Origin: Anaerolineales bacterium
GTDB lineage: Bacteria; Chloroflexota; Anaerolineae; Anaerolineales; Villigracilaceae
Direction: 5' to 3'
DNA length: 64,000 bases
Assembly: GCA_015075725.1 (NCBI GenBank)
Contig: JABTTV010000001.1
Span: 4,083,223 to 4,147,222 of the forward strand
Part shown: in pieces, positions 33,564 to 42,323 of the stretch
Position numbering within the stretch: the first letter of the stretch is position 1
Layout of the letters: every line of letters starts with the position of its first letter
Program-made: the position numbers and the translations under genes
The notes under the pieces: model-generated
Told to the model about the DNA's origin: nothing
What the model saw: the letters and a program-made list of their open reading frames with translations, nothing else
The model's database searches: none

Positions 33564-33649
33564 GACATCCTCCAGTTGGATTTTGATGAAAATTGTAATC
33601 TCATGGCTTGCACTGTCAAGCCGTCAATCAATCACAGGAACACCCCCTC

Positions 33650-34675
33650 ATGACAAAAGTTGCGCCGATAGACCAACGGAAAGCCGACCACATTAAAATC
33701 AACTTAGAGCAGGATGTCCGCTCTGCGCTGACGACCGGACTGGAGAATTATCGCTTCATCCATGAAGCCCTGCCCGAAGTGGGCCTGGACCGGCTCGACA
33801 CAAGCCTGAACCTGTTCGGAAAGACCCTGAGCTCTCCCATCCTTGTGAGTTCGATGACCGGCGGCACGGACGAAGCCGAAACCATCAACCTGCGCCTCGC
33901 TGAAGCGGCGCAAGAAATGAACATCGCGATGGGGGTCGGCAGCCAGCGCGCCGCCATCGAACATCCTGAGCAGGCAAGAACTTTCCAGGTACGCCGCGCC
34001 GCCCCGGACATTTTGTTATTTGCCAATCTTGGGGCAGTTCAATTCAATTACGGCTACGGCATCGACGAATGCCGCAAAGCCGTGGATATGATCCAAGCGG
34101 ATGCGCTTTATCTGCATCTTAATCCGCTTCAAGAAGCCGTGCAGGACGCGGGCGATACAAATTGGGTTGGTATTGCCAAAAAAATCGAAGAGGTTTGCAA
34201 GAAACTTGAAGTCCCTGTCATTGCCAAAGAAGTTGGCTGGGGTATTTCAGAGAAGACCGCCAAACTCCTCGCCGATTGCGGAGTATCCGCGATAGATGTC
34301 GCAGGCGCGGGCGGGACATCGTGGTCGCAAGTGGAAATGCACCGCGCGCCAGACGAGTTCACCCGTCAACTCGCTGCCACTTTCGTTGGCTGGGGAATTC
34401 CAACTTCTGATTCAATCTTGAATGTCAAGACTGTCGTTCCTGAGATGACCATCTTCGCCAGCGGCGGTCTCAAAGACGGACTCGACATCGCAAAGTGCAT
34501 CGCCCTCGGCGCAACCCTCGGCGGCATGGCAGGTCAGTTCTTGAAAGCCTCAGCGGTTTCATCGGAAAGAGCGGTCGAAATGATGAAGCTGACGAAGAGA
34601 CAGATCGAAGTGACAATGTTCGCCTGCGGGGCAGAATCATTAACCGAGCTTGCAAAAAGAATCATATCTCCCTGA
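33650..34675 (+). CDS. fni: Isopentenyl-diphosphate delta-isomerase, type 2 (FMN-dependent)
   Basis: 341 residues from ATG 33650; the frame opens 42 bases earlier but that region is spacer. Signatures of the type 2 enzyme are present: QRKADHIKINLEQDV (about residue 8), SSMTGGTDEAE, GVGSQRAAIE, LFANLGAVQFNYG, KEVGWGISEKTA and the phosphate-binding GGLKDGLDIAKCIALGA. It converts IPP to DMAPP using reduced FMN and NADPH, feeding isoprenoid synthesis. It is followed by an intrinsic terminator that overlaps the stop codon. Confidence 0.95.
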   Translation: MTKVAPIDQRKADHIKINLEQDVRSALTTGLENYRFIHEALPEVGLDRLDTSLNLFGKTLSSPILVSSMTGGTDEAETINLRLAEAAQEMNIAMGVGSQRAAIEHPEQARTFQVRRAAPDILLFANLGAVQFNYGYGIDECRKAVDMIQADALYLHLNPLQEAVQDAGDTNWVGIAKKIEEVCKKLEVPVIAKEVGWGISEKTAKLLADCGVSAIDVAGAGGTSWSQVEMHRAPDEFTRQLAATFVGWGIPTSDSILNVKTVVPEMTIFASGGLKDGLDIAKCIALGATLGGMAGQFLKASAVSSERAVEMMKLTKRQIEVTMFACGAESLTELAKRIISP

Positions 34676-34685
34676 AAAGGGAGAT
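34666..34685 (+). terminator. Intrinsic terminator overlapping the fni stop codon
   Basis: 8-bp stem ATCTCCCT/AGGGAGAT, loop GAAA, then TTTAT. The TGA stop at 34673-34675 lies in the stem and loop. Confidence 0.8.
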
Positions 34686-34715
34686 TTTATATTAAAGTCC
34701 ACCTGGCCCTTGCGG

Positions 34716-34721
34716 TAAAAT
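34716..34721 (+). promoter_or_regulatory. -10-like TAAAAT, leaderless configuration
   Basis: TAAAAT ends 6 nt before ATG 34728, immediately after the fni terminator. Confidence 0.4.
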
Positions 34722-34727
34722 ATCAGC

Positions 34728-35018
34728 ATGCAAAACGACGACCCGATCGAGGTGCGCGTTGGCACGTTTTTCGTAGTGATGGGAATGGGGATCTTTCTGC
34801 TGTTCGTCGTGTCGGACGTGGCAGACATGGTCGAGTTCGATTACTTCTTCGTCTCGGTCGTCCTGCTGGCAATCGGGTATTACTTCCGCAGAAAGAAAGC
34901 CCCACCTCCCCCGGCAAACCGGTTTGCCTGGTTCAAAGGCACCTTGGGCAAGTTTAGGGGTTTTGGCAGACCCAAAGGCAAAGGCGGCGGAAAAGGTAAA
35001 CAGGAAAGTGAAGAATAA
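34728..35018 (+). CDS. Small membrane protein of unknown function
   Basis: 96 residues with two hydrophobic helices (about residues 11-28 and 36-52), a Pro-rich linker and a basic Gly/Lys-rich C-terminal tail (KGKGGGKGKQESEE). The basic tail suggests a cytoplasmic C-terminus. The family is not recognised. It precedes the CoA-transferase gene by 10 nt and may be the first gene of that operon. Confidence 0.6.
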   Translation: MQNDDPIEVRVGTFFVVMGMGIFLLFVVSDVADMVEFDYFFVSVVLLAIGYYFRRKKAPPPPANRFAWFKGTLGKFRGFGRPKGKGGGKGKQESEE

Positions 35019-35028
35019 GATCATTCAT

Positions 35029-35931
35029 ATGAGCAAATTGATTCCAATCAAAAAAGCGATCGCAGATTTCGTCACCGACGGCGATGTGGTTTATGCCGCC
35101 GGGTTCACCCATTTGATCCCCTTCGCCGCCGGGCATGAGATCATCCGGCAGGGGAAGAAGAATCTCACCCTCGCGCGCGCCACCCCGGATTTGATCTACG
35201 ACCAGATGGTCGCGGCGGGATGCGCGAAAAAGGTCATCTTTTCCTACATGGGGAATCCCGGAGTCGGTTCCCTGCGCATCGTGCGCGGAGCGATCGAACG
35301 CGGCGAATTGGAATGGGAGGAATATTCCCACTTTGGCATGATCACCCGCTTACAGGCGGGCGCCTCGGGACTTCCCTTTTTGCCGATGAATCAGACCGGA
35401 GCCGAGGATTTGGAGAAGGTCAACCCACGCATCAAACGCATCCCTGACCCGTACGGCGGAAAAGATGTGATCGTCGTCCCGGCTCTCAATCCGGATGTCG
35501 CCATTGTACACGTTCAACGCGCCGATAAAAACGGTAACGCTCATCTCTGGGGAATCATCGGCGAGCAGAAGGAAGCCGCCTTCGCTTCAAAGAAAGTCAT
35601 CCTCACCGCCGAAGAAATCGTCGACGAATCCGTCATCCGTTCCGACCCGAACCGGACGATGATCCCGGGAATCGTTGTCAGCGCGGTCTGTCATGTGCCG
35701 TTCGCCAGCCATCCCTCCTACTCGCAGGGGTATTACGACCGCGACAACGAGTTCTATCTTGCGTGGGATAAGATCAGCGAGTCGAAGGAACTGACACAGA
35801 AGTATCTCGATGAATGGGTCTTCGGAGTAAAAGATCGTAACGCGTATTGGAAGAAACTCGGTGAAAAGACCCATAAACGTTTAAAGGTCAAGGCGCAATA
35901 CAGCGACAGGATCAATTACGGAAAGTACTAG
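35029..35931 (+). CDS. CoA-transferase family I, alpha subunit (glutaconate CoA-transferase A-like)
   Basis: 300 residues from ATG 35029; the upstream part of the open frame overlaps the small membrane gene in another frame. Family markers are IKKAIADFVTDGDVVYAAGFTHLIPF at the N-terminus, the SYMGNPGVGSLRIVRGAI segment and IVVPALNPDVAIVHVQRAD. The beta subunit is encoded at 36833. Together they would move CoA between carboxylic acids. The acceptor is unknown. The two subunit genes are separated by an alpha/beta hydrolase gene. Confidence 0.85.
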   Translation: MSKLIPIKKAIADFVTDGDVVYAAGFTHLIPFAAGHEIIRQGKKNLTLARATPDLIYDQMVAAGCAKKVIFSYMGNPGVGSLRIVRGAIERGELEWEEYSHFGMITRLQAGASGLPFLPMNQTGAEDLEKVNPRIKRIPDPYGGKDVIVVPALNPDVAIVHVQRADKNGNAHLWGIIGEQKEAAFASKKVILTAEEIVDESVIRSDPNRTMIPGIVVSAVCHVPFASHPSYSQGYYDRDNEFYLAWDKISESKELTQKYLDEWVFGVKDRNAYWKKLGEKTHKRLKVKAQYSDRINYGKY

Positions 35932-35944
35932 CATGGAATAGCGG

Positions 35945-36805
35945 ATGAATCACTTCGACCTCGGCGGGAATGGCGCGCCGCTTCACTTCCTTCACGCGAA
36001 CGGCTACCCGCCCGAATGTTATCATCCATTATTCGAACATTTACAAAAGAATTATCGCGTCTTTGGGATGAAACTCCGTCCGCTGTGGGAGGGAGCGTCG
36101 CGGGAGGGATTGAAAGATTGGCGTCCCTACTCAGGCGACTTGCTGAAATTCCTATCCGTTTACCCTTCGTCCACACAGGGCTTCGCTCAGGGCGGCAGGG
36201 TCATCGGCGTTGGTCATTCCATCGGCGGAGTCGTCACCCTGAGGGCGGCAATGCGCGAACCGGAAAAATTTCGAGCTCTCGTCCTGCTCGACCCGGTATT
36301 GTTCGTTCCGCCATTCATGACTGCGTGGAATCTTGTCCGCGCCATTGGCTTGGGCGAACGAACGCATCCATTGATCTCTGCCGCAAAAAAACGGAGACGC
36401 GTGTTCGACGACCTTGGCCTGGTTTTCGAAAGATATCGCAAACGGGATGTTTTTCGTTACATGAACGACGAAAGCCTGAAAACTTACATCAAAGGCATTA
36501 CCAAGCCCAAACCGGACGGTGGTTACGAACTGGTTTATTCGCCTGAGTGGGAAGTTCACATCTACCTGACCGGCTTGCGCGACTTCGATCTGTGGCGTAA
36601 TCTCCCCCGCTTCGAAGTGCCAACCTTGATCATTCGCGGCGCAGAAACGGATACATTTTTGGAAGATGCAGAAAAACTGGTTAAAAAGGAAAACCCTGGG
36701 GTACGGATAATCACCATGGAAAAAGCAACTCACCTCCTGCCGCTCGAGCATCCGCAAGAGGTGGCGCAAATCATAGATAATTTTGTCAGACCTGACAGGA
36801 TTTGA
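35945..36805 (+). CDS. Alpha/beta hydrolase
   Basis: 286 residues. The nucleophile elbow is VIGVGHSIGGVVTL (Ser about residue 91), the oxyanion-hole region is LHFLHANGYPPE, the acid lies in the LIIRGAETDTF segment, and the catalytic His is in MEKATHLLPLEHP (about residue 265). Cytoplasmic, with no signal peptide. It lies between the two CoA-transferase subunit genes (13 nt and 27 nt gaps), so it probably acts on the same acyl-CoA or ester. The last residues, RPDRI, and the stop are encoded within the hairpin repeat at 36788-36820. Confidence 0.8.
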   Translation: MNHFDLGGNGAPLHFLHANGYPPECYHPLFEHLQKNYRVFGMKLRPLWEGASREGLKDWRPYSGDLLKFLSVYPSSTQGFAQGGRVIGVGHSIGGVVTLRAAMREPEKFRALVLLDPVLFVPPFMTAWNLVRAIGLGERTHPLISAAKKRRRVFDDLGLVFERYRKRDVFRYMNDESLKTYIKGITKPKPDGGYELVYSPEWEVHIYLTGLRDFDLWRNLPRFEVPTLIIRGAETDTFLEDAEKLVKKENPGVRIITMEKATHLLPLEHPQEVAQIIDNFVRPDRI

Positions 36806-36820
36806 AATCCTGTCAGGTCT
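36788..36820 (+). repeat. ACCTGACAGG hairpin, second copy
   Basis: 15-bp perfect stem (36788-36802 with 36806-36820) and TGA loop that supplies the hydrolase stop codon. The stem shares AGACCTGACAGG with the terminator at 31012-31044. It is followed by GTAGG rather than a T-run, so readthrough into the next gene is likely. Confidence 0.8.
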
Positions 36821-36832
36821 GTAGGAGAAAAG

Positions 36833-37609
36833 ATGCCCGAACTTAAATATTCCTCCGCCGAATTGATGATCATCAACGCATCGCGCCTCCTGCGGGACGG
36901 TGACGTGGTTTTCGTCGGCGTCGGTCAACCCAACCTGGCCTGCAATCTCGCCAAACGGACTCATGCGCCCAACCTCGTGATGATCTATGAAGCGGGCGTG
37001 ATCGGCGCGGAACCCGCCCGCCTGCCGCTATCCATTGGCGACCCGACCCTCGTCAGCGGATCCCTTTCGGTGGTGAGCATGTACGACATATTTACGAATT
37101 ACCTGCAACGGGGCAACGTGGATGTAGGCTTTATGGGCGGCGCGCAGATCGATAGATACGGAAACATAAATGCGACTACAATCGGGGATTATACGCATCC
37201 AAAAGTCCGCCTGCCCGGCTCCGGCGGTTCGCAGGAGATCGCCGCCTGGGCAAACCGCTGCTACATCATGACCCCGCACCAGAAACGCCGTTTCCCCGAA
37301 AGAGTGGAGTTCATGACCTCGGCGGGTTTCATTGACGGCAAAGACGCGCGCGAAAAACGAGGGCTTCGCGGGGGCGGGATGCTGGCGGTTGTCACAGATA
37401 TCGGTATTTTGGAGCCGGATGATTCAGGGGAGATGACGCTCACGGCTTTGCACACAGGCCGAACGGCGGATGAGGCGAAAGCCAACACAGGCTGGGACCT
37501 TAAAGTGGCGTCATCACTAAAAACGACTGAAGAGGTTACAAAGAAAGAGTTGAAAATCCTTCGAGAGGAACTGGATCCTACCGGCATTTATCTCAAAAGC
37601 GCCGCGTAA
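36833..37609 (+). CDS. CoA-transferase family I, beta subunit (glutaconate CoA-transferase B-like)
   Basis: 258 residues. It opens with SSAELMIINASRLLRDGDVVFVGVG and contains the LMIYEAGVIGAEPARLP segment, where the Glu is the likely CoA-ester-forming residue of the family, and GFMGGAQIDRYGNINATTIGDY. PGSGGSQEIAAWA and GILEPDDSGEMTLTALHTG complete the pattern. It pairs with the alpha subunit at 35029-35931. A GGAG ribosome-binding site lies in TAGGAGAAAAG just after the hairpin repeat. Confidence 0.85.
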   Translation: MPELKYSSAELMIINASRLLRDGDVVFVGVGQPNLACNLAKRTHAPNLVMIYEAGVIGAEPARLPLSIGDPTLVSGSLSVVSMYDIFTNYLQRGNVDVGFMGGAQIDRYGNINATTIGDYTHPKVRLPGSGGSQEIAAWANRCYIMTPHQKRRFPERVEFMTSAGFIDGKDAREKRGLRGGGMLAVVTDIGILEPDDSGEMTLTALHTGRTADEAKANTGWDLKVASSLKTTEEVTKKELKILREELDPTGIYLKSAA

Positions 37610-37634
37610 AATCCCGACCAAAGGAGAAGAATGT

Positions 37635-38273
37635 ATGGAAAAAAAGAGTAACTTCAAATCGTGGGTTGCCGTTCTCACCGCGCTGGTGACCGTCCTTGGC
37701 GCAACCGCTGCGTGCCTTGCGGCAGTGGCAGTTTCCAGCGCGGGCGATTCGGATTTCGCCGGGTTGGACGCTTCGATCCGAGCCCAAAAAGCCGAGATCA
37801 TCAACCATGTGAACGCGTATGAACATTACCGGGCGTTCACAGATTACTTTCGTTACAACGAACTCGGCTATCTGATGTACGACCCGAACGCAGATGCCGA
37901 GACCGATGCCCGGAATGCAAATGTCCAGGATGAGGTCTGGGGGCTGGCAAGCGGGATCAGCTCGGTGTTCTTCAGCCCCCGGTACATCAATTCTGACGGA
38001 CACTATGACATCGAACAGGAATTGCAGGAAGCGTATGCGCAAGATTCGCAGGATTCCGACCTTGATGCCCAGCCCTATTTCGACGAATCGGACAGGCTGA
38101 GAAGGCAATCCTCCTTTCTCACTGCGGATATGATCGTGCTCGCCTTTTCGTTCTGGTTCCTGACCCTCGCGCAAGCGACCGAAAAGAAGATCAAATACGT
38201 TTGGGCAGCGCTCGGTGCTCTTGCAGGTCTGGCCGGGCTTGCAGGAATCATCATCGGGAGGTTTATGATATGA
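37635..38273 (+). CDS. Membrane protein of unknown function paired with TPR gene
   Basis: 212 residues. One N-terminal membrane helix (about residues 12-36) is followed by a soluble region (40-165) and two C-terminal helices (about 168-188 and 192-210). I do not recognise the family. The stop overlaps the start of the TPR gene (ATGA), so the two are coupled. The two proteins share the same plan (N-terminal helix, soluble region with a tyrosine-rich stretch, C-terminal helices) and may form a complex. Confidence 0.65.
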   Translation: MEKKSNFKSWVAVLTALVTVLGATAACLAAVAVSSAGDSDFAGLDASIRAQKAEIINHVNAYEHYRAFTDYFRYNELGYLMYDPNADAETDARNANVQDEVWGLASGISSVFFSPRYINSDGHYDIEQELQEAYAQDSQDSDLDAQPYFDESDRLRRQSSFLTADMIVLAFSFWFLTLAQATEKKIKYVWAALGALAGLAGLAGIIIGRFMI

Positions 38274-39955
38274 AAAACGAATCCCGCAACGAACAACGCT
38301 TCGAAAACATGGTGACGGTCATGATCGCCTCCGTCGCGATCTGGGTTGCGATTACCGCCTATTATCAGAACTACGCCTCGAACATATCGGACCAGGCAAG
38401 GCGTCGCGCGCAGCAGTATTCCATCGAGGCAACCAAGCATGAGGTGAATGGCGCCATCCAATTCAGTTACGAATGGCAAAGCGCATTCCAGACATGGGAG
38501 GAATTAGGCTGGCAGATCACCGCCGCCCAGCAGGTCGGCGACACAGCAGCCGAGGAACGATATAGGGAGTTGCAAAATCGGATCATATCCCTCAGCAAAT
38601 TGCTCGGGCCGGAATACTTCGATCCCGATGTTGGTTGGCCCGACTCGGGCAAATACGAAGCGGATACGTATCTCGTCGAAGCGACACGGCTTTCCGAAAC
38701 GTATCTTGCCGAATCTGAACTGGGAAATTTCACCGACAATACTGCCGACGCGCTCATTGTGCAGATCACCCTTTTGACGGTTTCGCTCTCATTATACGGT
38801 CTTTCAATGGCGTTGAAGGGCAGGGTGCGCTGGCTGTTTATCGTGGTTGGAACAGGCATTGTCGGTTTGTGCATGCTTTGGCTGGGCTGGTCACTGTTGG
38901 AGTTGTTCATCCGTCCCGAAGTGGACCCGGAAGCCATTCAAGCATATGCCGATGGTGTGGGATTGGCGTACCAGGGAAGGGATGCCGAAGCCATCGACAA
39001 ATTCACCCTCGCCATCCAGGAAAACCCATACTACGCCAAGGCGTATTATGAGCGCGGTCTTTCCCATTATTCACTGGGAGATCTGGAAACCGCCCTGTCC
39101 GAAATGGAAGCCGCCCGCGAACAAGGTTTGGACGATACAAGTATCAACTGGAACCTGGGGTGGACGTATTATCTCACGGGGCAATATGATAAAGCCTTTG
39201 AAGCCAATGAACGCGTCCTCAGCGGGCGCCCCGAAGTTCTCGGCGTTAGGATGAACCAGGCAATCAGTTATCTCGTCAATGGCGATTTTCAAAACGCGCA
39301 GGCGCAATATGACGTTTTGATCGACGAGGCGGTCAGGCAGGTCCAGGTCGCGCGTTCGCAAAACGCTGAACCTTCAGCTTCGCTGTGGTATTACATGGAC
39401 GCCGGCGCGCTCGACCTGCAAAACCTGATCGATTCACTGGACGGCAACATCAAACCGTGGACTCAAGCTCCTTCACCAGATTTGGTACGGGGCGACCATG
39501 CCGCTGTACGCCAGTTCGCGCTCGAACAAATGAAACGGCTGAAAGAATCAACAGTTGCCCTGGAGTACACGGGACAATTACCAACCGCGGGAGATTCGAT
39601 CCGGCTGGAACCTTTCGTGTTCGGTCAGATCACCGGAGAAGACGAGCAGGGCTTCATCACAGAGTTCGAACCGGCGGCGGACAATATCATTCCGTTCGGC
39701 GAAGAATCCTTCACTGTGGAATTCACCTATTCCGGCAATGCGCCGAAGGAAATGCTGTGGAAGGTATATGTCAACGGTTATGAAGACCAGTCCCTCCGAA
39801 TTGTGGATAAGACCGATATCAGCGGCGGCAGCACCTGGTACAAGACCTTCGGGTATGAATTCACCCAGACATTCATCCTGAGAGAGGGCGAATACCTGGT
39901 GGAACTATACGCGGATAACATCCTTGTCCAAAGCGGAACGTTTTACGTTCAGTAA
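38270..39955 (+). CDS. Membrane-anchored tetratricopeptide-repeat protein
   Basis: 561 residues from ATG 38270, which overlaps the previous stop. An N-terminal helix (about 15-33), a soluble helical region, then two helices (about 165-185 and 190-215) lead into TPR units: AIQAYADGVGLAYQGRDAEA, AYYERGLSHYSLGDLETAL, SINWNLGWTYYLTGQYDKA and NQAISYLVNGDFQNAQ. The last ~120 residues are beta-rich (GQITGEDEQGFITEF...), perhaps a binding domain. A role as an assembly platform is likely; the partner is unknown apart from the coupled upstream membrane protein. Confidence 0.7.
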   Translation: MKNESRNEQRFENMVTVMIASVAIWVAITAYYQNYASNISDQARRRAQQYSIEATKHEVNGAIQFSYEWQSAFQTWEELGWQITAAQQVGDTAAEERYRELQNRIISLSKLLGPEYFDPDVGWPDSGKYEADTYLVEATRLSETYLAESELGNFTDNTADALIVQITLLTVSLSLYGLSMALKGRVRWLFIVVGTGIVGLCMLWLGWSLLELFIRPEVDPEAIQAYADGVGLAYQGRDAEAIDKFTLAIQENPYYAKAYYERGLSHYSLGDLETALSEMEAAREQGLDDTSINWNLGWTYYLTGQYDKAFEANERVLSGRPEVLGVRMNQAISYLVNGDFQNAQAQYDVLIDEAVRQVQVARSQNAEPSASLWYYMDAGALDLQNLIDSLDGNIKPWTQAPSPDLVRGDHAAVRQFALEQMKRLKESTVALEYTGQLPTAGDSIRLEPFVFGQITGEDEQGFITEFEPAADNIIPFGEESFTVEFTYSGNAPKEMLWKVYVNGYEDQSLRIVDKTDISGGSTWYKTFGYEFTQTFILREGEYLVELYADNILVQSGTFYVQ

Positions 39956-40011
39956 CGAAATCCACCCTTTTTCCCATGTTCAACGGGCAGTCGTCGGGTT
40001 ACAAACGTGAG

Positions 40012-40773
40012 ATGACTGCCCGTTCCATTCCTGTGTACACTCCGATCCGTTATCTGCTGTTCGATCTCGGCGGCACGCTCATGCATGCGCGGGGAGATTG
40101 GGAACCCGTCCACGACAGGGCGGATGCTGCGCTTGCCCGAACACTTTCTGATTACAATATAAAACTGGATGCGCAGGTTTTCCGCACCAGATTGCACGAG
40201 TATTATGACCAGAGGGATAAGGATTTCCAGGAAACCACCTATCACTTCGTCCTGCGGGAACTGCTCAAAGAGTTTGGTTATGATGAAATTCCGGAATCTG
40301 TTCTCCGGTCCGCGCTCGATGAGCTGTATCTGATCACCCAGAAAAATTGGGAATTGGAATCCGACACCATCGAAACCCTTGAACGGTTGAAGGCTGAAAA
40401 TTATCGATTGGGGATTTTCTCGAACGCGGGCGATGACAAGGATGTTCAGGATCTGGTAGAGTCTTTCGGCATTCGGCATCACTTCGATTTTGTCCTGACC
40501 TCGGCCGCATGCTTTTATCGCAAACCTCATCTGCGCGCATTCGAGATCGCACTTGCGCGATGGAATGCAACCCCCGCTGAAGCTGTGATGATCGGGGACA
40601 GCCTCGAAGCGGACATCGTCGGTGCGAAACAAGCGGGAATGATCTCGATCTGGATCACACGCCGCGCCCAATTCAAGGATGAAGACATCCGCCGCATCAA
40701 ACCCGACTTCAGCCTGCGCAAACTCTCTGAACTATTACCCACCCTGGAGCGGATCGCCATCTCGCGTCGATGA
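40012..40773 (+). CDS. HAD-superfamily hydrolase
   Basis: 253 residues from ATG 40012; an ATG 36 bases upstream is possible. Motif I is LLFDLGGTLMH with the nucleophile Asp at about residue 18; the usual second Asp is Gly, as in several HAD-IA members, so the acid/base role may be altered. Motif II is GIFSNAG, motif III the Lys in CFYRKPH, and motif IV VMIGDSLEADIVGAK. The helical cap lies between motifs I and II. A small-molecule phosphatase or dehalogenase-like activity is expected; the substrate is unknown. Confidence 0.8.
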   Translation: MTARSIPVYTPIRYLLFDLGGTLMHARGDWEPVHDRADAALARTLSDYNIKLDAQVFRTRLHEYYDQRDKDFQETTYHFVLRELLKEFGYDEIPESVLRSALDELYLITQKNWELESDTIETLERLKAENYRLGIFSNAGDDKDVQDLVESFGIRHHFDFVLTSAACFYRKPHLRAFEIALARWNATPAEAVMIGDSLEADIVGAKQAGMISIWITRRAQFKDEDIRRIKPDFSLRKLSELLPTLERIAISRR

Positions 40774-40781
40774 GTTCGGGG

Positions 40782-40787
40782 TACAAT
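40782..40787 (+). promoter_or_regulatory. -10 hexamer TACAAT, leaderless configuration (EamA gene)
   Basis: TACAAT ends 8 nt before ATG 40796, overlapping the end region of the HAD gene. Confidence 0.45.
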
Positions 40788-40795
40788 ACTGCTCC

Positions 40796-41689
40796 ATGCC
40801 CCGTCAGCGCCTTCTTCCTTACGCCGCACTTTTGATCGGAATCACATCACTTAGTTTATCTGCCATGTTCGTGCGCTGGGCTGATGCTCCCGGCACGATC
40901 ACAGGATTCTATCGCCTCATTATTTCGACCGCAATTCTGACCCCGCTCTTCATCCGGCAAAACCTGCATTCGGAAAAGATCCAGAGGAATTACCTGATGT
41001 TTCCAATCCTCGGCGGGATGTTCACCGCGTTCGATTTTTCCCTCTGGAATACATCGGTCAAGTATACATCCGCGGCAAATGCAACCCTGCTCGGTAACAC
41101 CGCCCCCCTTTGGGTTGCGCTGTTTGCTTATTTTTTCTTTCGCGAGAAACTCCTCCCAAAATTCTGGCTCGGATTATTTTTCGCACTGGCAGGCGCGGCA
41201 TTGGTGGTGGGAAGCGATTTCCTAACCCATCCCACGCTTGGCTACGGAGATTTGATGGCAAGCGCGGCCGCGATCTTCTATGCCTCCTATCAACTCACCA
41301 CCCAGCGCGGACGCATTCACATCGATCCCTTTCGTTATACCTGGCTGGTATGCGTCAGTGCCACTATTTTCATCTTCGTCATCAATATTCTTTTGGGAAA
41401 TCTGTTCACGGGATATTCCGCGCAGACCTGGCTGATATTTCTCGCCACAGCCATCGTCTCCCAGACTGTAGGGTATCTTTCCATCACTTATGCCCTGGGT
41501 TATCTGCCCGCTTCCATTGTGGCGCCCACCCTTGTCGGGCAGCCCATTCTGACCACTGTCCTCGCCATCCCCCTGCTGGGAGAGGTCCCGGCTCTCATTC
41601 AATGGATCGGCGGCGGAATCGCCCTGGCGGGTATCTATATCGTGCATCAATCTCACAAACAAAAGACCGAAGAAACGCCCAACGCCTGA
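40796..41689 (+). CDS. EamA/DMT-superfamily membrane transporter
   Basis: 297 residues with ten hydrophobic helices in two five-helix repeats. Helix 1 SLSAMFVRWADAPGTITGFYR and the repeat ends AANATLLGNTAPLWVALFAYFFFRE and PASIVAPTLVGQPILTTVLAIPLLGE are typical EamA features. ATG 40796 lies 8 nt after a TACAAT box, and the frame upstream overlaps the HAD gene. Export or uptake of a metabolite is expected; the substrate is unknown. Confidence 0.85.
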   Translation: MPRQRLLPYAALLIGITSLSLSAMFVRWADAPGTITGFYRLIISTAILTPLFIRQNLHSEKIQRNYLMFPILGGMFTAFDFSLWNTSVKYTSAANATLLGNTAPLWVALFAYFFFREKLLPKFWLGLFFALAGAALVVGSDFLTHPTLGYGDLMASAAAIFYASYQLTTQRGRIHIDPFRYTWLVCVSATIFIFVINILLGNLFTGYSAQTWLIFLATAIVSQTVGYLSITYALGYLPASIVAPTLVGQPILTTVLAIPLLGEVPALIQWIGGGIALAGIYIVHQSHKQKTEETPNA

Positions 41690-41705
41690 ATAAAGGAAAA
41701 TCCCC

Positions 41706-42110
41706 ATGCTGGACATCAAATCCACCACTCGCGTCGCATCAATCCCCGTCAACATCGTTCACATCGCCGGCGACATCGACTCATCGAATTTCCAAACCTT
41801 TCAGTCCTTTTTGGACGATCAGGTTGCAAACGGTTCACGGCATTTCATTCTAAACTTCAATAATGTCAACCGCATCTCCAGCGCCGGTCTGCGCGTCATC
41901 CATAACCTGTTCAATAAACTTCGCGAGCTCCATAAAGACGTGGATGACGATGAACTTCGGAAACGCATGAGCACCGGGATTTACAAATCGCCTTATCTCA
42001 AGGTCGTCAACCTATCAGCCGCGGTCGAGGAGGTCTTCCGCCTGGGCGGTTTCGACATCTATATCGAAATCTTTCAGGATGAAGAGCAAGCGGTCAACTC
42101 CTGCCATTGA
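41706..42110 (+). CDS. STAS-domain protein (anti-anti-sigma-factor-like)
   Basis: 134 residues, one STAS domain. VNIVHIAGDIDSSNFQTFQSFL opens the fold and INRISSAGLRVIHNLF-like sequence (VNRISSAGLRVIHN, Ser about residue 60) carries the serine that a partner kinase phosphorylates in SpoIIAA/RsbV proteins. An insertion (KDVDDDELRKRMSTGIYKS) precedes the last strand, unusual for the minimal domain. No kinase or sigma-factor gene is adjacent, so the partner must be elsewhere. It starts 16 nt after the transporter stop. Confidence 0.8.
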   Translation: MLDIKSTTRVASIPVNIVHIAGDIDSSNFQTFQSFLDDQVANGSRHFILNFNNVNRISSAGLRVIHNLFNKLRELHKDVDDDELRKRMSTGIYKSPYLKVVNLSAAVEEVFRLGGFDIYIEIFQDEEQAVNSCH

Positions 42111-42310
42111 AATTGAGTTATCCCTTCGAAAGGTATTCGGGCCTTGTTCACTCCAACTGGCGTTGATCATCCCCCGGACACCCACACGGATTTTATTTCC
42201 GTCATCGCTTCGTGGGAACCGGCAGGCATCGACGCGCAAATAAGCCGATCGACTTACTCAAAAAAGACGTGCCGCGCGTCCTTTTGAATCCCGGTAAAAA
42301 TCAAGAATGC

Positions 42311-42316
42311 TATAAT
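42311..42316 (+). promoter_or_regulatory. -10 hexamer TATAAT, leaderless configuration (rarA)
   Basis: TATAAT ends 7 nt before ATG 42324 with no Shine-Dalgarno site between. The rest of the 213-nt spacer after the STAS gene shows nothing recognisable. Confidence 0.5.
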
Positions 42317-42323
42317 TTCCAAA

